Notes under the pieces: generated by a model
The model's input: only the letters and a program-made list of their open reading frames with translations
What the model was told of the DNA's origin: nothing
Databases searched by the model: none
Position numbers and translations under genes: made by a program
Origin: Thalassolituus hydrocarboniclasticus
GTDB lineage: Bacteria; Pseudomonadota; Gammaproteobacteria; Pseudomonadales; Oceanobacteraceae
Assembly: GCF_025345565.1 (NCBI RefSeq)
Contig: NZ_CP054475.1
Location: forward strand, 3,124,006 to 3,188,005
Direction of reading: 5' to 3'
Length of the DNA stretch: 64,000 nt
Part shown: piece by piece, positions 34,652-44,421 of the stretch
Position numbering within the stretch: the first letter of the stretch is position 1
Layout: each line of letters begins with the position of its first letter

Positions 34652-37279
34652 TCAGATAAGGCGTAATTCTTGCGCGCGATGAATGGCCTGAGTACGGCTC
34701 TTGGCGGCGAGCTTAACGTTAATTTTACGGGCGTGGGTTTTCACCGTATGCAGGGAAATAAACAGCTGATCGGCAATTTCCTGATTGGACAACCCCTGGG
34801 CAATCTTGCGCAGCACTTCCAGCTCACGCTCACTGAGGCCCGAGCTGATCTCCGGTGCTTCACTTTCCTGAGGCTGCGGCAGAGAATCACTGAGATTCGG
34901 TACCCAGCTGAATAGATCGAGGCCAATCCCTTCGCGCTGCAGCACGCGTCCGGACTGCAGAAAAATCTGCTGGCTTTCGGAGTGCTGATTCTGGGCACGC
35001 AGTGCTGCGCCACGCAGTAACTGCAGCAGCATGACACTCAGGTTGCTGTTGCGTAAGCGCAGCCAGCCATCAATTTCACTCAGACAGTCCGCAGACTTAC
35101 CGGCCAGCAGATATAACCGCGCCTGAGTCGCAACGGCCAGTGCAGGCAGCATGGGGAACAGTTCCGGACGGGGCAGCTGCGCACAGCTCTGCCCCTGTAA
35201 CAACTGTTCCAGACAATCCTGAGCCCGGCTGAGCTTGCCCTGCGAGATCCACACATTGGCTTTAACCGCCATCAGCCACTGATAGCTGTCGGCTTCCACC
35301 TGCCAGCGCTGCATCAGGCGTTCGGCACTGGCCAGGGCATTCAGTGCCGCCGCATAGTCACCGGCCGTGGTGTAACGCAACGCCATAATGGCGTAGCCAT
35401 AACACACAGAAACATCATGCACCTGAGTGCTGGCGGCGATACCCTGCTGCAGGGTTTCATCCAGAAGGGCATCATCAGCGCCTCCCAGCCAACGCAAAAC
35501 GCCGCGATACAGCAGCAGGCGGCCACGCGGCAGCAAGCCTCCGTGTTCGCTATAGTCACCCAGCAATGCAAGGCCGCGCTCAACAATTTCGCGGCTGTGA
35601 GCAATATGCCCCCGGTTCAGCTCAATACGGGCATAATCAAACAACGCCAGTGCTTCCATCGCCGGAGCATTATTCTGCCGCGCCAGATCCTGCGCCAGAC
35701 GGTTCCAGATACGCGCACCATCGGCATCGTTCTGCGCCAGACGCAGCTGCGCCAGTGTTGAACTCATCAGAATGCGCAAGGTAAAACGTGCCGACGGCAG
35801 ATTTTCCAGTGCCTGCTTACACAAAGGTTCGGCCTGATTCAGCAGCCCTTTCAGACGCGCCAGATAGCCCTGCAACGCCGCCTCTTCGAAATCCGCCAGA
35901 CACTGGCGCTGCAGCAGGCGATTAATCATCGCTTCCGCTTTTTCGCGCTGATGGGTCAGCAGCCACGACCAGGCAGCAATGGCCATCAGACGCGGTGATG
36001 AATACAGCAGCTCGTCACCCAGTAACTCAAACCAGGACAGCAGACCGGCGATATCCAGATTCCCCAGGATCGCCTCGGACTCACGCTCTACCCAGCCCTG
36101 AACCTCACGACTGAGACCCGCCGCACGGGCATGATGTAATGCGGTTACCGGCTGACGCTGTTCACTCAGCCAGTTATAAGCCAGATGATGCAGACGGCTG
36201 CGCTCCTGCTGCGGCAACTGCCGCGCCAGCAGCTCAGCCATCACCGGATGCATGCGGAACCAGCCGGGGCGGTTCAGCTGTGGCTCAATAAACAGATTCA
36301 GCCGCAGCGCCTGCTGCAGTGGCTGGTGATATTCCGCCGAGCCGGTGCAGTGCTGCAGCAGCTCTTCATTAAAACTGCCCAGCACCGCCGCCTGCTGCAC
36401 AAATTGCTGCAGATCGGCCGGTAAACGATGCAATGTTTCACCCAGCAGATAATCACTCAGTTCCTGCTGCGCCAACTGGACTGCCGGCTCCAGCGGCCGC
36501 CCGGCAGCGCGGTAACAGGCCAGCCATATCGCCAGACCAGCGGGCCAGCCGGCCAGTCGCTGAATCAGCTGCTGCACCTGCTGCGGACTGATATCCACAC
36601 CATGCAGTAACAACAGTTGCTGAGTCTCATCATCACTGAAAGAAAGCTCACTGATACCAAGCCAGCCCAGCGCCGGGTTCAGCCGTAAACGGCCAAGATG
36701 ATTAGGGATATAACGCGAAGCCAGCACCATACTGACGCCAGCAGGCAGCTGTTCAACAATCAGGTTCAGCACCTGCCAGCTGTCGCTGTCCTGCAGACTG
36801 TGAACATCGTCAAAGCACAACAGCAGCGGGCGTTCGAAGCTGGCCAGCTCCTGCAACCAGAGCAGAAGCACCTGTTCGACATCAACGTGCCCGCGGCGGC
36901 CGGTCTCATACCAATGCGCTAATGCATCGGTAGCGACGCCGGGCAACTGGCGTTCAGCGGCTTCAAGAAAATGGCGCAGGAAAAAAGCATCAGGGGTATC
37001 ACGGCTGTCGAGGGTCAGCCAGATCACAGAGGTACCATCGCGCTCAGCCTGCCGTGCGGCATCGGCCAGCAAAGCTGTCTTACCGTAACCGGCGGGCGCA
37101 TTAACCCAGACAACCCGGGTTTGCTTCAGGGCATTAAGCAGAAGTGGCGCACGATCAAGGGCATGGACGGAAGCTTCCGGGCGGCGGCACTTAAGGGCGA
37201 CCCAGGCTGCGACGGCTTTCTGATCGAGGGATTCCAGCCAGGGCGACTGTGAGCTGTCGGGCTTTGCTGTAAACACCAT
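34652..37279 (-). CDS. MalT-like LuxR-family ATP-dependent transcription activator
   Basis: An 875-residue LAL-type regulator. Walker A APAGYGKTAL is at residues 61 to 70 and Walker B LLLCFDD follows near 150. TPR-like helical repeats occupy the middle (about 400 to 790). The C-terminus is a LuxR helix-turn-helix, LSERELEVLRKIAQGLSNQE, then LHTVKTHARKIN. Such activators bind ATP and an inducer and act on nearby metabolic genes. The only adjacent genes upstream on the same strand are the porin/FMN-bind/PepSY genes. The inducer is unknown. Confidence 0.9.
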   Translation of the reverse strand: MVFTAKPDSSQSPWLESLDQKAVAAWVALKCRRPEASVHALDRAPLLLNALKQTRVVWVNAPAGYGKTALLADAARQAERDGTSVIWLTLDSRDTPDAFFLRHFLEAAERQLPGVATDALAHWYETGRRGHVDVEQVLLLWLQELASFERPLLLCFDDVHSLQDSDSWQVLNLIVEQLPAGVSMVLASRYIPNHLGRLRLNPALGWLGISELSFSDDETQQLLLLHGVDISPQQVQQLIQRLAGWPAGLAIWLACYRAAGRPLEPAVQLAQQELSDYLLGETLHRLPADLQQFVQQAAVLGSFNEELLQHCTGSAEYHQPLQQALRLNLFIEPQLNRPGWFRMHPVMAELLARQLPQQERSRLHHLAYNWLSEQRQPVTALHHARAAGLSREVQGWVERESEAILGNLDIAGLLSWFELLGDELLYSSPRLMAIAAWSWLLTHQREKAEAMINRLLQRQCLADFEEAALQGYLARLKGLLNQAEPLCKQALENLPSARFTLRILMSSTLAQLRLAQNDADGARIWNRLAQDLARQNNAPAMEALALFDYARIELNRGHIAHSREIVERGLALLGDYSEHGGLLPRGRLLLYRGVLRWLGGADDALLDETLQQGIAASTQVHDVSVCYGYAIMALRYTTAGDYAAALNALASAERLMQRWQVEADSYQWLMAVKANVWISQGKLSRAQDCLEQLLQGQSCAQLPRPELFPMLPALAVATQARLYLLAGKSADCLSEIDGWLRLRNSNLSVMLLQLLRGAALRAQNQHSESQQIFLQSGRVLQREGIGLDLFSWVPNLSDSLPQPQESEAPEISSGLSERELEVLRKIAQGLSNQEIADQLFISLHTVKTHARKINVKLAAKSRTQAIHRAQELRLI

Positions 37280-37442
37280 GAAAACTGTCTGACTCGGCTA
37301 ACGGATCAAAAACCGCCGTCACAGGCTGATTGCGGCGACATAGCGGCGGCTAAGTTAAGCAGCATATTACACGAAGTGGCGCATCTGTACTCATCAGCGA
37401 TGGCGATGACCATTCTTTACGGATCAGCAGCAGGTCCGCCGC

Positions 37443-38171
37443 TCAGAACCCGCGTTTACGGCTGAACCAGATCCAGGCTCCGGATAATGCCAGAAACAGC
37501 AGAATCAGTGCGGCAGCATCAACCACCCAGACACCCCAGCTGCCAAACCAGCGACCGGAATGCAGATCGAGCAACACCCGCTGCCAGCTGATGGATTCAT
37601 TACGGGCCACTGCCAGTTGTAGCGGTAAAACCTGCAGGGGTTCAGCATTTGCAGCAGGTGCCGCAGCCGCCGTCAGCTGATAGCTGAGCAGGTCCAGTGC
37701 AAACCAGTTCTGGCCAATCTGCAGCAGATAGGCATCGCCCTGCCAGACCACCGCCGTGACCGGCTCTTCACTGAACAGCGAGGGTTCAAGCACTTCCAGC
37801 AGCTGATGATTGTTATCCAGCAACAGCCACTGGCTGCTGCAATCGACAAACTGTGAATCATCGCCGCGTGCATAGCCCTGTAACTGGCGACACCCGGTTA
37901 ACACCTGCTGATCGAGGCGTAACTGGCCATCGGCGCTCCACAACCAGTGAGCGTCTACGGCAAAGCCCTGTGGGCGACTGAGCGCATGCTGGTAAGGCGT
38001 AAGAATCAGTGAGTTCTGAGGATAAAGACGATCGAGGCCGGTGGCAGCAATATGATTCAGCAACAGCCCGGTCAGGGTGACCAGAATAACAATCAGCGCC
38101 GCCAGCAGGCCGGCACGGCGATGCCATTTGTGCAGCCAGAATCGGAGTTGGCGTCTAGTGGAGGTTTTCAT
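37443..38171 (-). CDS. PepSY-associated membrane protein
   Basis: About 242 residues. I use the start ATG 38171 (MKTSTRRQLRFWLHKWH); a longer frame lacks a site. It begins with a positively charged stretch and a membrane helix (LLAALIVILVTLTGLLLNHI), followed by a large periplasmic part, and ends with a second helix (WVVDAAALILLFLALSGAWIWF) and RKRGF. This is the architecture of PepSY-associated TM proteins linked to iron or flavin electron transfer. It overlaps the FMN-bind gene by 17 bases. Third gene of a porin-FMN-PepSY operon. Confidence 0.75.
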   Translation of the reverse strand: MKTSTRRQLRFWLHKWHRRAGLLAALIVILVTLTGLLLNHIAATGLDRLYPQNSLILTPYQHALSRPQGFAVDAHWLWSADGQLRLDQQVLTGCRQLQGYARGDDSQFVDCSSQWLLLDNNHQLLEVLEPSLFSEEPVTAVVWQGDAYLLQIGQNWFALDLLSYQLTAAAAPAANAEPLQVLPLQLAVARNESISWQRVLLDLHSGRWFGSWGVWVVDAAALILLFLALSGAWIWFSRKRGF

Positions 38172-38685
38172 CCGGCGTGGCTGTCCAGCGATCGAGAAGG
38201 AGCGCGAGTTTAGCAACTTTCTCCATGCTGCGCACCGAGTAGGTGGCGCCGGAAATACCGTCGATATTGCCACTCAGCTCACCATTATCGGTTAACTGCA
38301 GTCTGGCAAACTGGGCGGTAAAGGCCGGCAAACGGATCTCATCGCCGCGGATTTCGCGGAACACCATAACGTCAATCCGCTCGATCACACCCTTGTGGGT
38401 CAGCACCGCAAAGGTGATGGGTTTTTCTTTGCCGATTTCACTCAGCACCCATAAATTGTGGCCGTTATGCGTCCAGTATTTAACCCGCGCCTGGCGCAGG
38501 TCGTAACGGATATGCTCACGGGCCAGATCTTTCTGCTCAGTGGTGAGCCACAGTGTGCGCGCTTCCTGCCCTGCCGGAAACCAGTCGCTCAGCAACTGTG
38601 GCAGGGTCAGATAAGTGCCTTTACCCAGCGCAACAGCGCTGGACAGCAGCAATATCAGAGGCAGAACAACGCGCACAGACCGCAT
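38155..38685 (-). CDS. FMN-binding domain protein, likely ApbE-flavinylated
   Basis: A 176-residue secreted protein with a signal peptide (about 1 to 20, LILLLSSAVALG). The C-terminal FMN-bind domain contains DGISGATYS at residues 142 to 150. This is the flavinylation motif, with T148 as the expected attachment site for FMN by ApbE, as in NqrC and RnfG. A role as a periplasmic electron carrier is inferred. It starts one base after the porin stop and overlaps the PepSY gene. No ApbE gene is in the window. Confidence 0.85.
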   Translation of the reverse strand: MRSVRVVLPLILLLSSAVALGKGTYLTLPQLLSDWFPAGQEARTLWLTTEQKDLAREHIRYDLRQARVKYWTHNGHNLWVLSEIGKEKPITFAVLTHKGVIERIDVMVFREIRGDEIRLPAFTAQFARLQLTDNGELSGNIDGISGATYSVRSMEKVAKLALLLDRWTATPDENLH

Positions 38686-38686
38686 A

Positions 38687-39799
38687 TCAGAAGCTGTAAC
38701 CTACACCCAGGTTATAACCGGTGGCGGCCAGATCACCCGCTTCTTTCTGGCGGTAGTAATCGGCTTTGAATACCACGGTTTCGGCCAGCCAGTAATTCAC
38801 GCCCACATCGTGACGCTCGAACTTGGAGTCTGTACGGTCACCGGCATTGGTATCCCAGCCGCTGTTACGGTAGAACACACCGACATCGTTCATGCGATAA
38901 GAAGGCTCAACATAAAAACCGGTCTGCTTGGAAGCACCCGAAGTGACGGTGTTGATATCTTTATCCAGATCCCATTGCGCATAGAGTGTACGCAGTTCAA
39001 AACCGTTGTTCTGATAGATCGCATGGGTTTCGATCAGGCGCGCGCCGATTTCTTTTGGACCATTGCCCTGCAGCAGGTCGTCCTGATACTGCAGGGTTGC
39101 AGCCAGTTCCAGACCCGGTACCGCGGTGTATTTAACGCGCGCAGTGTAGGCGGCTTTATTGGCTTTTGCTTCGGCAACTTTCTGACGACCGCTGCGCAGA
39201 TTGCCATCCAGGCTTTCCAGGCCAGAGTGCATGGCCACATCGTAGCTCAGACCATCGGCGATTTTGCCGCTCAGACCTGCACCACCTTCCCACCAGGTGG
39301 TCGGAATGATTTTGTTCTCAACGCTGTTACGCTCAACACCGTAGAAGGTATCCGGTTCATGGGTTTCGTTGAGGATACCAACAGGAATCAGGAACAGACC
39401 GGCTTTAGCGCGGGTATTGGCGTTCAGGTCATATTCGATATAGGCCTGCTCCAGCTCCACTTCACCCGGTTTACCATCACCAGCCAGGCTGTGCTCCAGT
39501 TCAAACTCAGAGAAGAAGCGGGTGCGCTCGTTGAATTCTTTGCTGAAGAACAGCACAAAGCGGTGGTAATCAATTTCGTTGCCTTTACCATTCGCCAGAT
39601 TCAGGTGCATTTCACCGTAACCACCGATATTTACACCACTGTTCTGGCTGGCAGCACCCTGCTGTTCAACGGTATCAGCCAGACTGTTCAGCTGCGCTTT
39701 CAGCGCTTCAATTTCAGCCTTCAGCTGAGCGTTATCATCGGCCAGAGCCAGATTGGATGAAGTGATGGCAGCAGCCAGCAGCAGAGCACGGGTTTTCAT
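38687..39799 (-). CDS. Outer-membrane porin with N-terminal coiled coil
   Basis: About 370 residues. The start is ATG 39799 (MKTRALLLAA) behind AAGGA; a longer frame to 39865 is not supported. After the signal peptide (ending LALADD) comes a short coiled coil, LKAEIEALKAQLNSLADTVE, then a beta-barrel of the phosphate-selective/OprO-like or short-chain porin type ending in the aromatic YNLGVGYSF. Substrate unknown. It is the first gene of a three-gene operon with FMN-bind and PepSY proteins. The AT-rich upstream 100 bases have only a weak resemblance to a Fur site. Confidence 0.82.
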   Translation of the reverse strand: MKTRALLLAAAITSSNLALADDNAQLKAEIEALKAQLNSLADTVEQQGAASQNSGVNIGGYGEMHLNLANGKGNEIDYHRFVLFFSKEFNERTRFFSEFELEHSLAGDGKPGEVELEQAYIEYDLNANTRAKAGLFLIPVGILNETHEPDTFYGVERNSVENKIIPTTWWEGGAGLSGKIADGLSYDVAMHSGLESLDGNLRSGRQKVAEAKANKAAYTARVKYTAVPGLELAATLQYQDDLLQGNGPKEIGARLIETHAIYQNNGFELRTLYAQWDLDKDINTVTSGASKQTGFYVEPSYRMNDVGVFYRNSGWDTNAGDRTDSKFERHDVGVNYWLAETVVFKADYYRQKEAGDLAATGYNLGVGYSF

Positions 39800-39987
39800 A
39801 GCGTTAAATCCTTTGGGATAAATGGCAATAAAATCGGCGTGCAAGATAACATAAACAGGAATCACTTCAATATCTAAACGCTAATTATTGTTATTTATAA
39901 TTGTGAAATCAGTGCATTGATAACCGCCTGCTTTTACCCCTATATTTCACCCCTACGGCCTGTCGGGCTTACTTACCTTGCGGCCAT

Positions 39988-40013
39988 AAAAAAACCAGCC
40001 CGGAGGCTGGTTT
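39988..40013 (-). terminator. Terminator of grxD
   Basis: AAACCAGCC (39992-40000) pairs with GGCTGGTTT (40005-40013) around a four-base loop. On the minus strand a run of seven T residues follows. It sits just after the grxD stop. Confidence 0.9.
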
Positions 40014-40032
40014 CTTCATGCTGCGGAAGGGC

Positions 40033-40353
40033 TTATGCCTGTGGCGCCGCTTCTTCCAGCAAAGGCTTGAGTTCACCTTTGGCGTGCATCTCGGTGACGA
40101 TATCGCAACCACCGATCAGCTCACCTTTCACCCACAGCTGCGGGAAGGTTGGCCAGTTAGCGTAAACCGGCAGGTTGGTGCGGATTTCCGGATTGGAAAG
40201 AATATCCACATACGCAAACTTCTGACCACATTCCATAACCGCCTGCACAGTACGGGCAGAGAAACCGCACATTGGCTGGTTTGGTGAGCCTTTCATGTAC
40301 AGCAGAATGTCGTTGTTTTCGATCTGGTCTTTGATGACCTGCATGATATCCAT
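40033..40353 (-). CDS. grxD: Monothiol glutaredoxin (Grx4/GrxD)
   Basis: A 106-residue monothiol glutaredoxin that carries Fe-S clusters and supports iron homeostasis. The active site CGFS starts at Cys29 (SPNQPMCGFSARTVQ). The glutathione-binding blocks TFPQLWVKGELIGGCDIV are present. Cytoplasmic. Own terminator downstream; upstream lies oplAH, 82 bases away. Confidence 0.96.
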   Translation of the reverse strand: MDIMQVIKDQIENNDILLYMKGSPNQPMCGFSARTVQAVMECGQKFAYVDILSNPEIRTNLPVYANWPTFPQLWVKGELIGGCDIVTEMHAKGELKPLLEEAAPQA

Positions 40354-40435
40354 AGGTCTTCTCTCTCAAACGTTGAATGGAAATTGCGGCGATTCTAACA
40401 CAAAGCAGCGAAAGCCTGACAGCGCCGCTGGGGTA

Positions 40436-43400
40436 TCACCCCTCAGCGGCCGCACCAAAACCACCCCCACCCGGCGTATGAATACAGAACAGATCACCGG
40501 CTTCCAGCTCAACGCAGGCGCAGCCGGATAAGCGCTGCATCCGCCCCTGATGGCGCAGCACAAAGTTCACCCCGGGCTTGCCGTCACCGCCGCCCTGCAG
40601 GCCGTGCGGCGCAATCTGGCGATGGCCACTGATGATATTGGCGCGCATCGGCTGCAGAAAACGGATATGCCGCTCTACGCCATTACCGCCAGCATACTTC
40701 CCGGCTCCACCGGATTGCGGCCGCACGTGAAACCAGTCGAGCACCACCGGAAAACGCTGTTCCAGAATCTCGGGGTCTGTCAGGCGCGAATTGGTCATAT
40801 GGCTGTGCACCGCGCTGGCGCCGTCACCCTGCGCACTGGCACCGATACCGCCGCACAGGGTTTCGTAATACTGCAGCTGCTGATTACCGAAGGTGAAATT
40901 GTTATTGGTACCCTGACAGCCGGCCATTAAGCCCAGCGCCCCCATCACCACATCCACCAGATACTGGGCCGTCTCGACATTGCCCGATACCACCGCCGCC
41001 GGATATTGCGGCGCAATAATGGAAGCCTGTGGCACCTTAACCGTTAACGCGCGGAAAAAGCCGGCATTCAACGGCATAGGTTTGGCGACCAGTGCGCGGA
41101 AGCTGTACAGCACCGCCGCCATCACCACCGAAGTCGGTGCATTAAAATTGCCGGGATGTTGCTTCTGTTCTGCACGGTATTGCGTACCGGAAAAATCGAC
41201 CGTGGCATGGCGCTGCTGGCGGTCAACCTCAATGCGCACATTAAAGCAGGTACCATCATCCATCTGCGCGCTGAATTCACCGGACGGTAAATCCGCCAGA
41301 CACTCGCGCAACGTCTGCTCGGCGTTATCCATCACATGCTGCATATAGGCCGTCACCTGTGGCAAACCATAGGTCGTGCATAAGCGCTGTAATTCCACTG
41401 CACCTTTTTCGCAGGCGGCCAGCTGAGCCATTAAATCGGCAATATTCTGATCCGGATTACGCGCCGGATATGTGGCCGCCGCCAGAACCTTGCGGATCTC
41501 CTGCTCTTTAAGCTGGCCATCGCGCATTAAAATCAGGTTATCGAGCAGCACACCTTCTTCATCGATATGGGTACTTTCCGCCGGCATTGAGCCCGGTGTA
41601 ATACCGCCGATATCGGCATGATGACCGCGCGCGGCGACATAAAAATCGGCTTTATTACCCGCCGTAAATGGCCGGATAAAAACCGGCTTAACCACAGTAA
41701 CATCCGGTAAATGCGTGCCGCCGTTATAAGGGGTATTTAATACAAAAGCATCGTCAGGGCGCATATCCGTATGCCCCTGCATCACCACTTTAATGCTTTC
41801 GCTCATTGAGCCTAAATGCACCGGAATATGCGGCGCATTGGCGACCAGCTCACCATGGCCATCAAACAGCGCGCAGGAAAAATCCAGCCGCTCTTTAATA
41901 TTCACACTGCTGGCAGTTTTCTCCAGCACAAAGCCCATCTGTTCGGCGACCGACATAAACAGATTATTGAATATTTCCAGCGTGACCGGATCACGCTGGG
42001 CCAGACCACTGGCAGCCGCCGGAAGTTCTTCTCCCTGATCAGTCAGCAATAAAGCGCCACTGGTTAATACCTCAAGCTGCCAGCCGGGTTCCACCACAAT
42101 GGTGCTGTTGGCATCGGTTAATAACAGCGGGCCGGTAGCTGCAAAACCCGCTGCCAGTTGCGCACGTGCCAGCACCGGAACACTGTGCCATTGCCCGCCC
42201 AGATATAGTTGTGCATTTTCCTGTGCGGTTTGTTCGCCGCTGGCAAAAGGAATTGCCGGAGCACTGTTTCCGGCGGCTACCAACTCCAGCTGTACCGCAT
42301 CCAGGCGCAGGGATTTATGAGCACTGATAAAACCAAATAATTGCTGGTGATGCTGCTCAAATTCAGCACGCATACCGGCGGCATCGGCAAAGCTGACCAA
42401 CAACTGGGTATCGGACCCCTCATAACGCAGATAGGCACGGCGTAATTCCTGAACGGGCTTTTCTTTGTCCGGTGTAAAATCTGCCTGCTGCATTAACGCC
42501 GCGAATTTTTCTTCTGCGCAGGTCAGCGCCGCAGCATCGGTTAATGGTATTTCTACCGCGTCTTCGCCCAGCCAGCGCTGCTCAGCCAGACCAATCCCAA
42601 AGGCCGATAACACCCCCGCCAGCGGATGCAGATACACCTGTTTAATATTCAGCTCGGCCGCCACCAGACAGGCATGCTGGGCACCGGCACCACCAAACGC
42701 ATTAAGCACATAATCGCGGATATCATAACCGCGCTGCACCGATATTTTTTTCACCGCCGCCGCCATATTATTCACGGCAATACGCAGAAAACCGGCGGCT
42801 ATTTCTTCCGGCGAATATTCCTGACCGCTGTCGTTGCGGATCTGCATTGCAAGCTCGCTGAATTTCTGCCGCACAATACCGGCGTCCAGTGGCTGGTTCT
42901 GTTCAGGACCAAAGACATAAGGGAAATGCTGCGGCTGTAATTTACCCAGCAACACATTGCAGTCGGTAACGGTTAACGGACCGCCATTACGGTAACAGGC
43001 AGGGCCGGGATAACTGCCGGCGGATTCCGGCCCGACCTGAAAGCGGCCAGCAGAAAAATGCACCAGCGAACCGCCACCGGCGGCCACTGTGTGAATATTC
43101 ATCATCGGTACGCGTAATTTTACGCCGTTAACCTCGGTCAGGGTTTCACGTTCAAGATCGTTATTCAGCGTACCGTTAAAATGACTGACATCGGTCGAGG
43201 TTCCACCCATATCAAAACCGACAATGCGGTTAAAACCATCGGCCTGGGCAGTGCGAACCATACCGACCACACCGCCGGCCGGGCCGGATAAAATCGCATC
43301 CTTACCCTGAAAATTCTGCGCCGCACATAAACCACCATTGGATTGCATAAACTGCAGAGAGGTTGGTGGCAAAGCCTGCTCCACCTGATTAACATAACGG

Positions 43401-44104
43401 CGCAATACCGGCGACAAATACGCATCGGCCACCGTGGTATCACCACGCGGCACCAGTTTAATTAACGGACTGACGCGGTGACTTAACGAAATCTGTTTAA
43501 AGCCAAGCTGGCGGGCAATATCACCGATACGGATTTCATGCTGCGGATATTTATAAGCGTGCATCAGCACCACGGCGATGCTGTCGTAACCCAGTGAGCG
43601 CGCTTCAATTAACTGCACCAGCAGGGTTTCTTCATCCAGCGGATAATCCACCGTGCCGTCGGCCAGTATACGTTCCGGTACTTCGTACACGCGTTCGTAT
43701 AACGGTTCTGGCTGAGCAATATGAATGGCAAAAATATCCGGGCGGGTCTGATAACCGATGCGCAGCTGATCGCGCAGACCTTTACTGATGCACAGTAAAG
43801 TGCGCGCACCTTTACGTTCCAGCAACGCATTGGTGGCGACCGTCGTGCCCATTTTTACACTGGCGATGGCGCTGTCGTATTGCGGGTAACGGGCCTGCAG
43901 CTGACGGATGCCTTCAACCGCCGCATCGGCATAATGCTGCGGATTTTCCGACAGTAATTTATGGGTAATTAATTCACCGGCTGGGGTCAGCGCCACAATA
44001 TCGGTAAAGGTACCGCCGCGATCGACCCAGAATTGCCATTGCCCGGAGTGCGCAGAATCCGCAGCTGCGCAATCAACAGAGGAAAAAGAAGAAACTGAAG
44101 ACAT
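40436..44104 (-). CDS. oplAH: 5-Oxoprolinase (HyuA-HyuB fusion)
   Basis: A 1222-residue enzyme that hydrolyses 5-oxoproline to glutamate with ATP, the full single-chain form. The HyuA half (about 1 to 690) starts WVDRGGTFTDIVALTPAGEL with the nucleotide motif DRGGTFTD and has GPAGGVVGM and FDMGGTSTDVSHF. The HyuB half begins near residue 700 (RDPVTLEIFNNLFMSVAEQMG) with ARGHHADIGGITPGSMP and ends HTPGGGGFGAAAEG. Separate subunits OplA/OplB exist in some bacteria; here they are fused. A GGTGGA ribosome site precedes ATG 44104. It works in the cytoplasm on the by-product of glutathione and pyroglutamate turnover. Confidence 0.95.
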   Translation of the reverse strand: MSSVSSFSSVDCAAADSAHSGQWQFWVDRGGTFTDIVALTPAGELITHKLLSENPQHYADAAVEGIRQLQARYPQYDSAIASVKMGTTVATNALLERKGARTLLCISKGLRDQLRIGYQTRPDIFAIHIAQPEPLYERVYEVPERILADGTVDYPLDEETLLVQLIEARSLGYDSIAVVLMHAYKYPQHEIRIGDIARQLGFKQISLSHRVSPLIKLVPRGDTTVADAYLSPVLRRYVNQVEQALPPTSLQFMQSNGGLCAAQNFQGKDAILSGPAGGVVGMVRTAQADGFNRIVGFDMGGTSTDVSHFNGTLNNDLERETLTEVNGVKLRVPMMNIHTVAAGGGSLVHFSAGRFQVGPESAGSYPGPACYRNGGPLTVTDCNVLLGKLQPQHFPYVFGPEQNQPLDAGIVRQKFSELAMQIRNDSGQEYSPEEIAAGFLRIAVNNMAAAVKKISVQRGYDIRDYVLNAFGGAGAQHACLVAAELNIKQVYLHPLAGVLSAFGIGLAEQRWLGEDAVEIPLTDAAALTCAEEKFAALMQQADFTPDKEKPVQELRRAYLRYEGSDTQLLVSFADAAGMRAEFEQHHQQLFGFISAHKSLRLDAVQLELVAAGNSAPAIPFASGEQTAQENAQLYLGGQWHSVPVLARAQLAAGFAATGPLLLTDANSTIVVEPGWQLEVLTSGALLLTDQGEELPAAASGLAQRDPVTLEIFNNLFMSVAEQMGFVLEKTASSVNIKERLDFSCALFDGHGELVANAPHIPVHLGSMSESIKVVMQGHTDMRPDDAFVLNTPYNGGTHLPDVTVVKPVFIRPFTAGNKADFYVAARGHHADIGGITPGSMPAESTHIDEEGVLLDNLILMRDGQLKEQEIRKVLAAATYPARNPDQNIADLMAQLAACEKGAVELQRLCTTYGLPQVTAYMQHVMDNAEQTLRECLADLPSGEFSAQMDDGTCFNVRIEVDRQQRHATVDFSGTQYRAEQKQHPGNFNAPTSVVMAAVLYSFRALVAKPMPLNAGFFRALTVKVPQASIIAPQYPAAVVSGNVETAQYLVDVVMGALGLMAGCQGTNNNFTFGNQQLQYYETLCGGIGASAQGDGASAVHSHMTNSRLTDPEILEQRFPVVLDWFHVRPQSGGAGKYAGGNGVERHIRFLQPMRANIISGHRQIAPHGLQGGGDGKPGVNFVLRHQGRMQRLSGCACVELEAGDLFCIHTPGGGGFGAAAEG

Positions 44105-44157
44105 GATTCCACCCGTAATTTACTGCCAGCGATCATACCAGCAAACAGCGGGATTCT

Positions 44158-44421
44158 TCAGAAACTGAACAGCGCTGCCGCCACCGGAATCAGCAACAGC
44201 AGCAGTGCCCGCCCTAACCAGCGGCGGGCACTGAGCAACAACAGACGCAGGGCCTTTTCCTGCCCCAGCCGGCGTTTTTGTGCTTTATCTCCGGCCGCAG
44301 GCGGCTGGCGCAACAGCTGGCGTAATTGCCAGAACAGCACCACCGACCAGCTGCCATACAACACAAACAGGCAGATACCCAGCAGCATCAGCGCCAGAAT
44401 CAGTAACGGCAGTAAACTCAT
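44158..44421 (-). CDS. Small membrane protein of a TonB/PepSY module
   Basis: About 87 residues, ATG 44421. It overlaps the PepSY gene stop by four bases, which decides the start. Hydrophobic segments at about 3 to 30 (LLPLLILALMLLGICLFVLY) and near the C-terminus (ALLLLLIPVAAALFSF) flank a basic cytoplasmic-looking loop (QKRRLGQEKALRLL). Short DUF3649/DUF3325-like membrane proteins of this sort accompany siderophore PepSY genes. The exact family is uncertain. Confidence 0.65.
   Translation of the reverse strand: MSLLPLLILALMLLGICLFVLYGSWSVVLFWQLRQLLRQPPAAGDKAQKRRLGQEKALRLLLLSARRWLGRALLLLLIPVAAALFSF

Noticed and set aside
38615-39760. 381-codon plus-strand open frame opposite the porin
   Set aside because: The minus strand encodes a full porin with signal peptide and coiled coil; the plus frame shows no recognisable domain.
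39860-39905. AT-rich sequence before the porin as a Fur box
   Set aside because: Only two of three hexamers loosely match the Fur pattern, unlike the clear site at 47793-47807.
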